Positions 24,541 through 33,051 of a stretch of DNA of 64,000 bases are shown here, piece by piece. A model generated the notes under the pieces. The model did no database searches. It was not told the DNA's origin and was given only the letters and a program-made list of their open reading frames with translations. Position numbers and translations under genes: made by a program. Source of the stretch: Arachnia propionica (GTDB lineage Bacteria > Actinomycetota > Actinomycetes > Propionibacteriales > Propionibacteriaceae). The stretch spans positions 1 through 64,000 of the forward strand of contig NZ_RQZG01000007.1 of the NCBI RefSeq assembly GCF_003859805.1, read 5' to 3'. Position 1 is the first letter of the stretch; the number at the start of each line of letters is the position of its first letter.

Positions 24541-25305
24541 TCAGCGGGCCACTGCCTCGAGGGCAAGCTCGAGGGCCAGCTCATGGGAGCTGCGGCCCCA
24601 GCCGCGGGGGTCGTGTTCGTCGCCTGCCAGGGAGTCGGCGCTGAACAGGATCTGCCCGAACCTCACCTTGTGCATCCTGGCGCTGGCGGCGAGCGCTGCG
24701 CACTCCATGTCCACCACGCTGCAGCCCTCGGCCCGGCGGGCCTGGACCATGGCCCGGGTCTCACGGAGGATGGCGTCGGTGGTCCACACGTCCACCGTCG
24801 CCACCGCCAGGTCACGCTCCCGGATGACCGCCACGCAGCGGGCGGTCAGTTCGGGGTCGAGTTCCACCCAGCGCGACGGCGGCAGGTAGCGATGACTGGT
24901 GCCCTCGTCCCGCAGCGCCCGGGCCGGGACCAGCCACTCCCCCTCCTCGAAGTGATGCAACGCACCGCAGGAACCGACCGCGACGGCCTCCTTCACCCCG
25001 CACCGGAACAGCGGATCGGCCAGGAGCACCGCCATCGGGGCCCCGAGGTGCGCGCGGACCAGGACGACGGGACCGCTCCCGGTGTCGATCCGCCAGTAGG
25101 GATGGGTGCCGTTGATGGTGACCTCGGTGTGGATGACGGGGGCACCCCGGCGGGAGGCGAACTCGTCGACGGTCTCACCGAGGAAGGCGATCACCGCACG
25201 CTCGGGAAACAGGCCCGGGACCGGATCACGCGGCGGGTTGCCGAGGACGAGGTCATCCGGGTCGTCATCGAAGTCAAGGACGGGGAAGTCACCTCGCTGC
25301 AGCAT
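24541..25305 (-). CDS. Nucleoside phosphorylase-family protein
   Basis: This 254-residue protein of the PNP/UDP phosphorylase superfamily cleaves nucleosides or related N-glycosides. It shows VAVGSCGALH (phosphate/ribose-binding glycine loop, about 110-119), DEGTSHRYLPPS, and VVDMECAALAASA (the ribose-contacting Met-Glu, about 204-216), then a late Asp in FSADSLAGDEHD. This pattern is closest to uridine phosphorylase-like and futalosine/MTA-type proteins; the exact base is not clear. It lies 12 bp downstream of an alpha/beta-hydrolase gene in the same direction and is likely cotranscribed with it. Confidence 0.8.
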   Translation of the reverse strand: MLQRGDFPVLDFDDDPDDLVLGNPPRDPVPGLFPERAVIAFLGETVDEFASRRGAPVIHTEVTINGTHPYWRIDTGSGPVVLVRAHLGAPMAVLLADPLFRCGVKEAVAVGSCGALHHFEEGEWLVPARALRDEGTSHRYLPPSRWVELDPELTARCVAVIRERDLAVATVDVWTTDAILRETRAMVQARRAEGCSVVDMECAALAASARMHKVRFGQILFSADSLAGDEHDPRGWGRSSHELALELALEAVAR

Positions 25306-25317
25306 GGTGCCATGCTC

Positions 25318-26013
25318 TCACAGGGTCCTGACGAAATCCTGGATCAGGTGCGCCACCTGATCCGGGTGGGTCAGGGGGGCCAGGTGGGTGGCTCTCGGCA
25401 CCGTCACAACGCGCGCCTCGGGCGCCAGTTCCCGGTAACGCCTCTCGCTGATGCGCATCTGGTCGAACTGCCCGTTGACGATGAGCACCGGGCAGTCGAC
25501 CCGGCTCATCAGTCTGGGTGGGCAGTCGTCGATGACGGCCTGCCAGGCGGCGGGCAGGACGGCATAGGACGCGGCGTCGGGGACGTGTTCCGCGGGCACG
25601 CCGAGGCGGCGGGCGACGGCGTCGCGGACCCGGGCCAACCTCTCGTGGTTGACGTGGTCCACCAGCCAGGCATAGCCCCGGTAGACCGCGGCCAGCGGGC
25701 TGTGGGGGTCCCCGGTGGCCCCGATGAGCACCAGCCCGGCCAGCATCCCGGGGTTCCGGGCCGCGTGGAGCGAGGCCATGTAACCGCCGAGGCTGTGCCC
25801 GACCAGCACCACCGGCTGCCCACCGCCCCGCTGCGCCACCGCCCGTTCGATCGCCCGGATCGCGCCTCGGGTGGTGAACACCTCGTCCACCCGTCCCCCG
25901 TGCCCGGGCAGGTCGACGGCGACGACGTCACACCCGGGCAACAACTCGGTGTATCCGCTCCACTCCGCTGCGTTGGAGAGGGAACCGTGCACCAGCACGA
26001 CGAGGGGTCGCAT
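25318..26013 (-). CDS. Alpha/beta hydrolase
   Basis: This 231-residue hydrolase has PLVVLVHGSLSNAAEW at the start, VDLPGHGG, nucleophile elbow GHSLGGYMAS (Ser about 77), PVLIVNGQFDQMR (acid Asp) and RATHLAPLTHPDQ (His). The compact size and lack of a signal peptide suggest a cytoplasmic esterase. The ATG at 26013 is preceded at 6 nt by TATCGT, so the transcript is probably leaderless and starts right beside the palindromic repeat array. It forms an operon with the nucleosidase gene. Confidence 0.8.
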   Translation of the reverse strand: MRPLVVLVHGSLSNAAEWSGYTELLPGCDVVAVDLPGHGGRVDEVFTTRGAIRAIERAVAQRGGGQPVVLVGHSLGGYMASLHAARNPGMLAGLVLIGATGDPHSPLAAVYRGYAWLVDHVNHERLARVRDAVARRLGVPAEHVPDAASYAVLPAAWQAVIDDCPPRLMSRVDCPVLIVNGQFDQMRISERRYRELAPEARVVTVPRATHLAPLTHPDQVAHLIQDFVRTL

Positions 26014-26040
26014 GCCCCCACGATACCGGCCCCTCCTCGC

Positions 26041-26171
26041 CGGTTCGCCTGCCTTGGGACCGGTTCGCCTGCCTTGGCTGGGAAATGCCTGTCTTGTTTC
26101 GAATTGCCTGTCTTATTAGACAGGCAATTCGAAACAAGACAGGCAAACCGACATCAGGACAGGCGAACCGA
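26041..26171. repeat. Composite palindromic repeat array, MITE-like
   Basis: A 131-bp block is built from copies of a GCCTG(C/T)CTTG motif in both orientations. Its centre is a perfect inverted repeat: 28-bp arms 26086-26113 and 26118-26145 around the 4-nt loop TATT; each arm contains two motif copies joined by TTTCGAA. The outer ends CGGTTCGCCTGCC (26041 and again at 26061) and GGACAGGCGAACCG (ending 26170) are also inverted with one mismatch. The core is far more AT-rich than its surroundings. It lies between the end of the SDR gene and the start of the hydrolase gene, both on the minus strand. It could be a small non-autonomous mobile element, a terminator, or a protein-binding array. Confidence 0.85.
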
Positions 26172-26176
26172 CGGGG

Positions 26177-27049
26177 TCAGATCAGGTCGAAACCGCCGTC
26201 GCTGCTGAGAACCTGTCCCACCACCCAGGCCCCGCTCGGTGAGGACAGCCAACCGATCAGTTCGGCCGGGTCAGCGGGGGTACCGAGGCGCCCGAAGGGC
26301 AGCGTCGCGAGCCACTCGTCGAGGCCCTCGAGGGAGCGGTCCGTGGTGTCCGCGTCGAGATAGCCGGTGTTGACCGGTCCGGGGTTGATGGTGTTGAGGA
26401 TGATGCCGAGTCGCATGAGTTCAGCCGCGACGGTCCTGGTGACACCGGCGAGTGCCGCCTTGCTCGTGGCATAGGCGACCTCGCCGCGCATCGGCCCATT
26501 GATCTGTCCGGAGGTCATCCAGAACACCCGTCCCCGCGGCTCGTCGAATGGCCCTTGGAACGGCACGGCATCACCCGGTCGTGAGGATTCGCCTCCGCCG
26601 AGACCGGACCGACGACGCGCGAACTCAGCGGTGAGCAGGATCGTCGAGCGCGTGTTGGTGTCCCAGAAGGCATCGAGGCGCTCCGGCGTCATGTCGACGA
26701 TGCTGCCGTCACCACCGCTGCGCGCGTGATTGCACACGACGACGTCAAGGGTTCCGGTGAGGGCGAAGGCGGCATCCATCAGGGCCGGTACGGCCGTCGC
26801 ATCGCTCAGGTCCGCCCCCACATCACCCATCACCGCACCGTCGACGAGCGCCGCCTCGACCCCGGAGCGCACCTCATCCAGGTCGTCAGCGCCCCACGGC
26901 AGCCGCTCGTCATGGGGTCGGTGGTGGTGGATGAACATGCTCGCCCCGAGCGAGGCCAGTTTCGTCGCCACCGCGAATCCGATCCCGCGACGCCGCGAGA
27001 CCCCGGTGACCAGAGCAGTCCTGCCCGTCAGTGGAAGTTGGTCGGACAT
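26177..27049 (-). CDS. Short-chain dehydrogenase/reductase
   Basis: This 290-residue SDR has TALVTGVSRRRGIGFA (NAD(P)-binding TGxxxxxGIG variant, about 11-26), DVVVCNHARSG (NNAG equivalent reads CNHA), and an active-site Tyr-Lys in AYATSKAALAG (about 189-199). The end GWVVGQVLSSDGGFDLI-type segment is normal for oxidoreductases of the 3-oxoacyl reductase type. The substrate is unknown. I prefer the ATG at 27049, which follows TAGGA by 8 nt, over two upstream in-frame starts. The palindromic array begins 6 bp beyond its stop. Confidence 0.8.
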   Translation of the reverse strand: MSDQLPLTGRTALVTGVSRRRGIGFAVATKLASLGASMFIHHHRPHDERLPWGADDLDEVRSGVEAALVDGAVMGDVGADLSDATAVPALMDAAFALTGTLDVVVCNHARSGGDGSIVDMTPERLDAFWDTNTRSTILLTAEFARRRSGLGGGESSRPGDAVPFQGPFDEPRGRVFWMTSGQINGPMRGEVAYATSKAALAGVTRTVAAELMRLGIILNTINPGPVNTGYLDADTTDRSLEGLDEWLATLPFGRLGTPADPAELIGWLSSPSGAWVVGQVLSSDGGFDLI

Positions 27050-27127
27050 GGCGATCATCCTACCGGTCAAGGGTTTCGAGGAATCCTGACCTGGCCTGGA
27101 CGACCACGGCTCCCTGCGGGCTCAGGA

Positions 27128-27174
27128 CATGACGGTTCGGGGCCGGTCGAACTGACCGGCCCCGAACCGTCATG
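27128..27174 (-). terminator. Very strong terminator hairpin
   Basis: Perfect 21-bp arms (27128-27148 and 27154-27174; inner part GGGGCCGGTC/GACCGGCCCC) enclose the loop GAACT. It starts 5 nt past the stop of the minus-strand secreted-protein gene. Confidence 0.85.
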
Positions 27175-27179
27175 GTGGG

Positions 27180-28049
27180 TCAGGCCGCGTAGGTGGTGCC
27201 TGCCAGGGGGTTGTCGTCGAGGCTGGCCAGACCGTCGAAGTAGGCCTTGTTCTGCTTCGACAGCTCGATCGCCTTGGCCACGTCGACGGGATCGGTCCCG
27301 TTGCCCTCCCAGTAGTACTTCACCGGCTTGTCCTCAGCGTCGGGACGGAGCGCGGCGTAGACCGCGGACTCGTAGTCGCCACCGAGGAAGAAGGGGACGT
27401 ACGGGGCGTGGTCGGTGTGCGGGGTTCCGGCACGGCTGGCCTGAAGCCACTCCGCGACGTACCGGTCCGCGTCGGTGAACAGCGTGAGGCGCACCTGGCG
27501 CGCCCGCTGTTCACGCTCGTCGGAGTACGTTCCCGCCTTGGCCCTGGCATCGGCCAGCCCGGCCTGGATGAGGGGCTGGGCACGCCGGGTCACCGCCGCG
27601 TCGACACCGACCTGCACCAGGTCCAGCGAGCGGGCCTCCGCGTTCCCCTCGGCCGCCAGCACCGCGAGCAGGTAACGGAGCAACGCGATGTTGCGCGGCG
27701 CGTGGTGCCGGTCGATCGCCGCCTGGAAGGGCTCAGCGCTCTCGTAGTACTGCCGGTACTTCAAGGCGTTCACCTGCGCCTGGTACTGCTGCTCCCGCAG
27801 CTTGAAGACCCGCAGCCAGGTGTTCAGCTCGCGGTGGTACGACGCCGCATCGGCAGCCGGCACGAAGTGAAGCCTGAGACCCCCGTCCACCGGGTAGGAA
27901 GCGGCCGACGGTGTGGGCGTCGGGGTCGGCTGCGGCTTCGGCGTCGGCTTCGGGCGGCGACGACGCCTCGCCTCGGCGACCGAGGCCGGGAGCATCGGGG
28001 CCAGTGCAAGGCCAACCGCTGCGGTGAGGACAAACCTGCGAGACTTCAT
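27180..28049 (-). CDS. Secreted protein with Pro/Thr linker, function unknown
   Basis: I do not recognise the family. The 289-residue protein has a signal peptide (SRRFVLTAAVGLALAPMLPASVAEA, cut near 26), a basic patch RRRRR, a PTPKPQPTPTPTP linker (about 33-47) and a helical domain rich in Arg, Ala and Tyr to the end. The linker suggests that the domain is held away from the membrane or wall. It has its own promoter and a very strong terminator, so it is a single-gene unit of potentially high expression. GGAGTCACACC precedes the ATG. The basic patch after the signal might bind wall polymers or nucleic acid; that is speculation. Confidence 0.7.
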   Translation of the reverse strand: MKSRRFVLTAAVGLALAPMLPASVAEARRRRRPKPTPKPQPTPTPTPSAASYPVDGGLRLHFVPAADAASYHRELNTWLRVFKLREQQYQAQVNALKYRQYYESAEPFQAAIDRHHAPRNIALLRYLLAVLAAEGNAEARSLDLVQVGVDAAVTRRAQPLIQAGLADARAKAGTYSDEREQRARQVRLTLFTDADRYVAEWLQASRAGTPHTDHAPYVPFFLGGDYESAVYAALRPDAEDKPVKYYWEGNGTDPVDVAKAIELSKQNKAYFDGLASLDDNPLAGTTYAA

Positions 28050-28098
28050 GGTGTGACTCCTTCAAGGTCGGTACAGCACGTCGCTGTTCCCGCCTCTG

Positions 28099-28127
28099 AA
28101 CCTACGCCAATCTAATTGACGCTTCAA
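28099..28127 (-). promoter_or_regulatory. Promoter of the secreted-protein gene
   Basis: TTGAAG (28127-28122) and TAGGTT (28104-28099), 17 nt apart on the minus strand, lie about 50 bp before the ATG at 28049. The surrounding 60 bp is AT-rich by local standards. The rest of the 28050-28209 gap shows no other element I can support. Confidence 0.55.
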
Positions 28128-28209
28128 TGGTTTTTTCGGGTCCTTTTGACCGACCCGGGCCTTGATCCCACGTTGACCTCGCCCCATGACCGAGACCGCC
28201 TAGAGCACG

Positions 28210-29286
28210 TCACCCCGCGAACGGGTAGTCGGTGTAGCCGCGTTCACCACCCTCGTAGAACGTGCTCGCATCCGCCTCGTTCTCGGGAAGACCCTCCCGC
28301 CACCGACGCAACAGATCCGGGTTCGCGATGAGCGGCCGACCCACGGCCACCGCATCCGCCGACTCCCGCTCCAGGAACCCCTCCAGGACCTCCCGGGTGC
28401 TGGGCGCGTCGAATCCCGTGTTGACCATCAACGGCGCCCCACTGATCCGTCGGATCTCCTGCACCAGGAAACTCGCCGGGTCGTGGTGCAGCACGTCCAC
28501 GAAGGCCAACCCCAACGGGGCGACGGCGGCCGCCCACGTGGCGTAGGTCTCACGCACGGCCTCCGCATCCGTCTCGTCGATCCCCTGGATGCTGTTCTCC
28601 GGGGACAACCGGATCCCGGTGCGATCCGCACCGATCGCCCGGGCAACGGCGCGTGTCACCTCGATGGCGAAACGGGCACGTCGGGCCGGGCTGCCACCCC
28701 ACCCGTCATCCCGGAGGTTCGTGGACGGGGCCAGGAACTGGTGGATCAGGTATCCGTTGGCCCCGTGGAGCTCGACGGCGTCCATCCCTGCCTCGATCGC
28801 CCGTCGTGCACCATCGACGAAACCCTGGATCACCTGCTGGATCTCGTCCTCGGTCAGCGCATGCGCCGTCGGGGCCACGACCTTCCCGTCAGGGGTCCGG
28901 GCAGGATCCGGCCCCGTCGTCGCACTGGCCGAGACCACCCGCCCGCTCCCGGTGATCTCAGGGTGCGACAGTCGCCCACCGTGCATGACCTGCATCGCGA
29001 TCCGGCCACCGGCCGCATGGACGGCCTCGGCGACCCGCGCCCATCCCGCGGCCTGTTCCTCGGTGGCGATCCCGGGTTGCCCGATCCAACTGCGTCCCTC
29101 AGGCACCGGCCAGGTCCCCTCGGTGACGATCATGCCGGTCGAGGCCCGTTGGCGGTAGTACTCCACCACCACGTCATCGGGAATTCCCTGTTCACCACAG
29201 CGAAGCCGGGTCAACGGGGCCATCACGAGCCGGTTGGACAGTTCAACAGCCCCCAGTCGGGTTGGGGTGAGCACAGTACAGGTCAT
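28210..29286 (-). CDS. Old Yellow Enzyme-type alkene reductase
   Basis: This 358-residue FMN-dependent NAD(P)H oxidoreductase has LSNRLVMAPLTRLR (about 16-29), AMQVMHGGRLSHP (about 96-108), HGANGYLIHQFLAPSTNLRDDGWGGS (His/Asn pair for carbonyl binding and FMN loop) and VNTGFDAPSTREVL plus AVGRPLIANPDL for FMN phosphate. It reduces activated C=C bonds and serves in detoxification of electrophiles. The length is standard. GAGGAGGCGTCA precedes the ATG. It ends 65 bp after the P-type ATPase gene in the same direction. Confidence 0.9.
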   Translation of the reverse strand: MTCTVLTPTRLGAVELSNRLVMAPLTRLRCGEQGIPDDVVVEYYRQRASTGMIVTEGTWPVPEGRSWIGQPGIATEEQAAGWARVAEAVHAAGGRIAMQVMHGGRLSHPEITGSGRVVSASATTGPDPARTPDGKVVAPTAHALTEDEIQQVIQGFVDGARRAIEAGMDAVELHGANGYLIHQFLAPSTNLRDDGWGGSPARRARFAIEVTRAVARAIGADRTGIRLSPENSIQGIDETDAEAVRETYATWAAAVAPLGLAFVDVLHHDPASFLVQEIRRISGAPLMVNTGFDAPSTREVLEGFLERESADAVAVGRPLIANPDLLRRWREGLPENEADASTFYEGGERGYTDYPFAG

Positions 29287-29351
29287 TGACGCCTCCTCGA
29301 GTCCGCACAGATGCTACCCCCTCCCGACAAGCAACCCCACCGGGGGTGAGG

Positions 29352-32135
29352 TCACCCTGGGACACTGCGACGGACCAGCTTCGCGATCTCCTCGGCCCAC
29401 AGCACCACCGAACCGAGCGCGACGCAGAGCATCCACTGCCCGACATCCAGTGCCGTCGTCCCGAAGGCGACCTGGAGGAACGGCACGTTCACCACCGCGA
29501 TCTGCGACAACACGCCGAAGACGATGGAGCACCACAGCCACCGGTTGCTGAACATCCGATGGAAGGCCGAGCCATCCTCGGAACGGGCGTTGAAGGCGTT
29601 GAACAGCTGCGCGAACACCAGCGTGGTGAAGGCCACCGTGCGTGCCGTGTCCAAGGACTCGGTTCCTCCGGGGATGAGCCCGCCGGGCAGGCAGAGATCC
29701 AGGGCGAGCAGGGTCACGATCCCCATCACGGCCCCGATGAAGAGGATCCGACGCCACATCGCCTTGTCGACAAGACGATCCTCAGGGCGACGCGGTGGGC
29801 GCGCCATGACATCACCGTCCTCGGGATCCACCCCCATCGCCAGGGCCGGTCCGGAATCGGTGACCAGGTTGATCCACAGGATCTGCGCGGCCAGCAACGG
29901 CACGGCCAGCGCCCCGGCCTCACCAGCCTCCGACAGCCCGATCACACCGGCCAGCACGATCCCGAAGAAGACCGTGATGACCTCCCCCATGTTGGAGCTG
30001 AGCAGGTACCGCATGAACTTCTTGATGTTGTCGAAGATCCCACGTCCCTGACGCACCGCGGAGACGATGGTGGCGAAGTTGTCATCGCCCAGGATCATCG
30101 TCCCGGCCTCCTTCGTCACCTCCGTTCCGGTGATGCCCATCGCCACCCCGATGTCGGCGGACTTGAGCGCCGGGGCGTCGTTGACACCGTCGCCGGTCAT
30201 CGCCACCACGGCCCCTCGAGCCTGCAGCGCGTCGACGATGCGGATCTTGTGCTCGGGCGCGACCCGGGCGAACACGGAGGTCTCGGCGACGGCGCGGGCG
30301 AAGCCCTCGTCGTCGAGCTGGTCCAGCTGGGCCCCGGTCAGTGCCCGGTCCCCTGCCGCCACGATCCCGAGGTCGGCAGCGATCCGAGCCGCCGTGACGG
30401 GATGGTCACCGGTGATCATCACCACGCGGATCCCGGCCCGCCTCGCGGCTGCGACGGCGTCACGCGCCTCGTCCCGGGGCGGATCGATGATGCCGACGAA
30501 ACCGGCGAAGACCAGGTCGGTCTCGGCGTGCTCCCCGATCTGGTCGGCACTCTCCTCCGCCCTCCGGTACGCCACCCCGAGGGTGCGGTACCCCTCAGCG
30601 CTCAGCCTCTCGACGCCGTGGAGCACCTCGGCGCGGGCAGCGTCGTCGAGGGGGACAACCGTCTCGCCGACCCGCCGCGACACGCAACGCTCCAGCAGCA
30701 CGTCGGGGGCGCCCTTGGTGACGAGTCTCGCCCCCTCCAGTTCCGGATGGGTGGCGAGCACCGACATCAGCTTGCGTTCGGAGCTGAACGGCACCTCGGC
30801 CTGACGCTCGGCCGCCCCCACTCTCTCGGCGAGCCCGTCGAGCTTGTGCTGGGCGACGAGGAAGGCGGCCTCGGTGGGATCGCCCGTGATGACCCACTGG
30901 TCGCCGTCGCGGGCCAGGCCGGCGTTGTTCGCCACGGCCCCACCGGCCAGGGTCAGCAGTGCCTCGTGCAGGGTCTTTGGATCGGGATCACCCACGACAG
31001 TGCCGTCGGGGTCGTAGCCGGTGCCCGTGAGCTCCACCTCGCCGGAGGCGGTGACGACGCTGCGGATCGTCATCTCGTTGCGGGTGAGGGTGCCGGTCTT
31101 GTCCGAACAGATCACCGAGGCCGCCCCGAGGGTCTCGACCGAGTGGAGGTCCTTCATCACGGCTCGACGTGCCGCGAGCTTCTGCACCCCGATGGCCAGC
31201 ACCATCGACAGGATGGCGGGCAGCCCCTCGGGCACCGCGGCGACGGCCAGCGACACCCCGACCAGCAGGATCTCGACGGCCTCGGACACCGAGCCGGGCC
31301 GGTTGATGGCGAACAGCACCAGCATCACCACGGCGGCGATGCCCAGCACGATCAACCCGAGCATCCGGGTGAGGGAGGCCACCTCCTTCTCCAACGGGGA
31401 GGGATCATCCTCCGTGTTGTCCAGCAGGTCCGCGATGGTGCCCATCTGGGTGTCCATGCCGGTGGCGGTGACCACGGCCCGCCCGACACCGTGGACGACG
31501 GCGGTGCCCTTGAAGACCATGTTGCTGCGGTCCCCGACCCCGACCTGCTGCTCCAGCGTCGTGGCGTCCTTGACCACCGGCTCGGACTCCCCGGTCAGGG
31601 AGGACTCCTGGATCTTCAACGCCGTCGCCGAGACCAGCCGCGCATCGGCCCCGACGGCGTCGCCCTCGGCGAGCAGCAGCACATCCCCCACCACCAGTTC
31701 GCTGGACGGGATGACCTTCTGCCCACCGTCACGCAGCACCGTGGAGGTCGCGGCGGTCATGCGTGCCAGGGCCGCGACGGCGTTCTCGGCCCGCCCCTCC
31801 TGGACGAGTCCGATGACGGCGTTGAGCACGACGATGGCCCCGATCACCAGGACGTCGACGGGGGCGCCGTGGGCTCCTTCCAGGAACCACGCGACCAGGG
31901 AGATCGCCATCGCCACCAGCAACAGGTAGACCAGCGGTTCCTGGAACTGGGCCAGCACCTTGCGCCACAGGGGAACGGGTGGCCTGGAGCGCAGTTCGTT
32001 GGGACCGTCGGCGGCCAGCCTGGCGGCGGCCTCGGTGGCGCTGAGCCCTCGGCCCGGGTCGACGTCGAGCGCGGCGGCCACCGTCGTCGCATCGGTGAGG
32101 AACGGGGGGCCGGACAAGAACGCTTCACGAGTCAT
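29352..32135 (-). CDS. P2-type cation-transporting ATPase
   Basis: This 927-residue pump has the N-terminal cation ATPase domain, TGES (181-184, actuator), VPEGLP (301-306, membrane ion site), phosphorylated Asp345 in CSDKTGTLT, and late motifs TGDGVNDAPAL and LWINLVTDSGPALAMGVDP. The VPEGLP and NLVTD patterns place it with SERCA/PacL or Na+-type P2 ATPases, so calcium export is the likeliest role; sodium is not excluded. AGAGGTGA stands 6 nt before the ATG at 32135; a longer in-frame upstream version has no such site. It is encoded alone. Confidence 0.88.
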   Translation of the reverse strand: MTREAFLSGPPFLTDATTVAAALDVDPGRGLSATEAAARLAADGPNELRSRPPVPLWRKVLAQFQEPLVYLLLVAMAISLVAWFLEGAHGAPVDVLVIGAIVVLNAVIGLVQEGRAENAVAALARMTAATSTVLRDGGQKVIPSSELVVGDVLLLAEGDAVGADARLVSATALKIQESSLTGESEPVVKDATTLEQQVGVGDRSNMVFKGTAVVHGVGRAVVTATGMDTQMGTIADLLDNTEDDPSPLEKEVASLTRMLGLIVLGIAAVVMLVLFAINRPGSVSEAVEILLVGVSLAVAAVPEGLPAILSMVLAIGVQKLAARRAVMKDLHSVETLGAASVICSDKTGTLTRNEMTIRSVVTASGEVELTGTGYDPDGTVVGDPDPKTLHEALLTLAGGAVANNAGLARDGDQWVITGDPTEAAFLVAQHKLDGLAERVGAAERQAEVPFSSERKLMSVLATHPELEGARLVTKGAPDVLLERCVSRRVGETVVPLDDAARAEVLHGVERLSAEGYRTLGVAYRRAEESADQIGEHAETDLVFAGFVGIIDPPRDEARDAVAAARRAGIRVVMITGDHPVTAARIAADLGIVAAGDRALTGAQLDQLDDEGFARAVAETSVFARVAPEHKIRIVDALQARGAVVAMTGDGVNDAPALKSADIGVAMGITGTEVTKEAGTMILGDDNFATIVSAVRQGRGIFDNIKKFMRYLLSSNMGEVITVFFGIVLAGVIGLSEAGEAGALAVPLLAAQILWINLVTDSGPALAMGVDPEDGDVMARPPRRPEDRLVDKAMWRRILFIGAVMGIVTLLALDLCLPGGLIPGGTESLDTARTVAFTTLVFAQLFNAFNARSEDGSAFHRMFSNRWLWCSIVFGVLSQIAVVNVPFLQVAFGTTALDVGQWMLCVALGSVVLWAEEIAKLVRRSVPG

Positions 32136-32316
32136 GGGAATCACCTCTCCCATGGTGTCACGGGGAGCCGGGGCAGCAGGAGAACGAGGTGAGGGGAACC
32201 ACACCGCCGACTCCCCACCACCTCGAGGGGAATGGGTCACTTCTCGGCGAAGCGCTTCGTCAGGGCCTCGCCCCGATCCACCGGATCCTGCGTGCTCTCG
32301 GCACTACGATTCCCGC

Positions 32317-33045
32317 ATGGCTGACGAAGAGTTCGACGACCCGCGTCTGGCGGCGCTCTACGACGTGCTCGATCCCGACCGCTCCGACCTGGAGTGCTAC
32401 CTCCTGTTGGCAGCAAAGCTGCAGGTCGAGCATGTGCTCGATGTGGGATGCGGCACCGGGGTGCTGGCCCTGCTGCTGGCGGAGCGGGGCGTGCAGGTGG
32501 TCGGGGTCGATCCGGCCGGGGCCAGCCTGGACGTGGCCCGCGCCAAGTCGGGGGCCGATCGGGTGACCTGGCTGCTGGGGGACGCCGCCTCGCTGCCCGG
32601 GCTTCAGGTGGATCTGGCGACGATGACCGCCAACGTCGCACAGGTGTTCCTCACCGACGAGGCCTGGCAGGCCAACCTCAACGCCATCCATCGGGCGCTT
32701 CGCCCCGGCGGGACGCTGGCCTTCGAGACCCGGATCCCCGGGGCGCGCAGTTGGGAGTCCTGGGTGCCGTCGGCCTCCCGCCGCACCACCGAGGTACCGG
32801 GCATCGGCCCTGTCACCACCTGGGTCGAGGTGCTGGAGGTGACCGAGCAGCCGCTGCTGGTGACCTTCCGCTGGCACTACGGCTTCCCGGACGGACAGGA
32901 GTTGCTGTCCACCTCCACCCTGCGGTTCCGAGAACGCGACGAGATCATCGCCTCGCTGGAACAGGCCGACTTCACCGGCATCCAGATCGAGGACCTGCCC
33001 CACGCCCCCGGCAGAGGCTGGCTGATCCGAGCCGAGTCAGCCTGA
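32317..33045 (+). CDS. Class I SAM-dependent methyltransferase
   Basis: This 242-residue methyltransferase shows HVLDVGCGTGVLALLLAERG (motif I, about 38-57), VVGVDPAGASL (acidic SAM contact), DRVTWLLGDAASLP and IHRALRPGGTLAFETR. The N-terminal FDDPRLAALYDVLDPDRSDLE is typical of the group of small-molecule methyltransferases common in actinobacteria. The substrate is unknown. TACGAT ends 6 nt before the ATG, so the transcript is probably leaderless; a longer frame that runs back into the ATPase gene is not needed. Confidence 0.8.
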   Translation: MADEEFDDPRLAALYDVLDPDRSDLECYLLLAAKLQVEHVLDVGCGTGVLALLLAERGVQVVGVDPAGASLDVARAKSGADRVTWLLGDAASLPGLQVDLATMTANVAQVFLTDEAWQANLNAIHRALRPGGTLAFETRIPGARSWESWVPSASRRTTEVPGIGPVTTWVEVLEVTEQPLLVTFRWHYGFPDGQELLSTSTLRFRERDEIIASLEQADFTGIQIEDLPHAPGRGWLIRAESA

Positions 33046-33051
33046 ATCTGC

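Noticed and set aside
26041-26171. CRISPR array
   Set aside because: The motif copies are inverted as well as direct, unit spacing is irregular and there are no spacers or cas genes.
29286-32192. 968-residue plus-strand frame opposite the P-type ATPase
   Set aside because: The minus strand encodes a complete ATPase with DKTGTLT, TGES and TGDGVNDAP motifs; the plus frame is His/Gly/Gln-rich noise.
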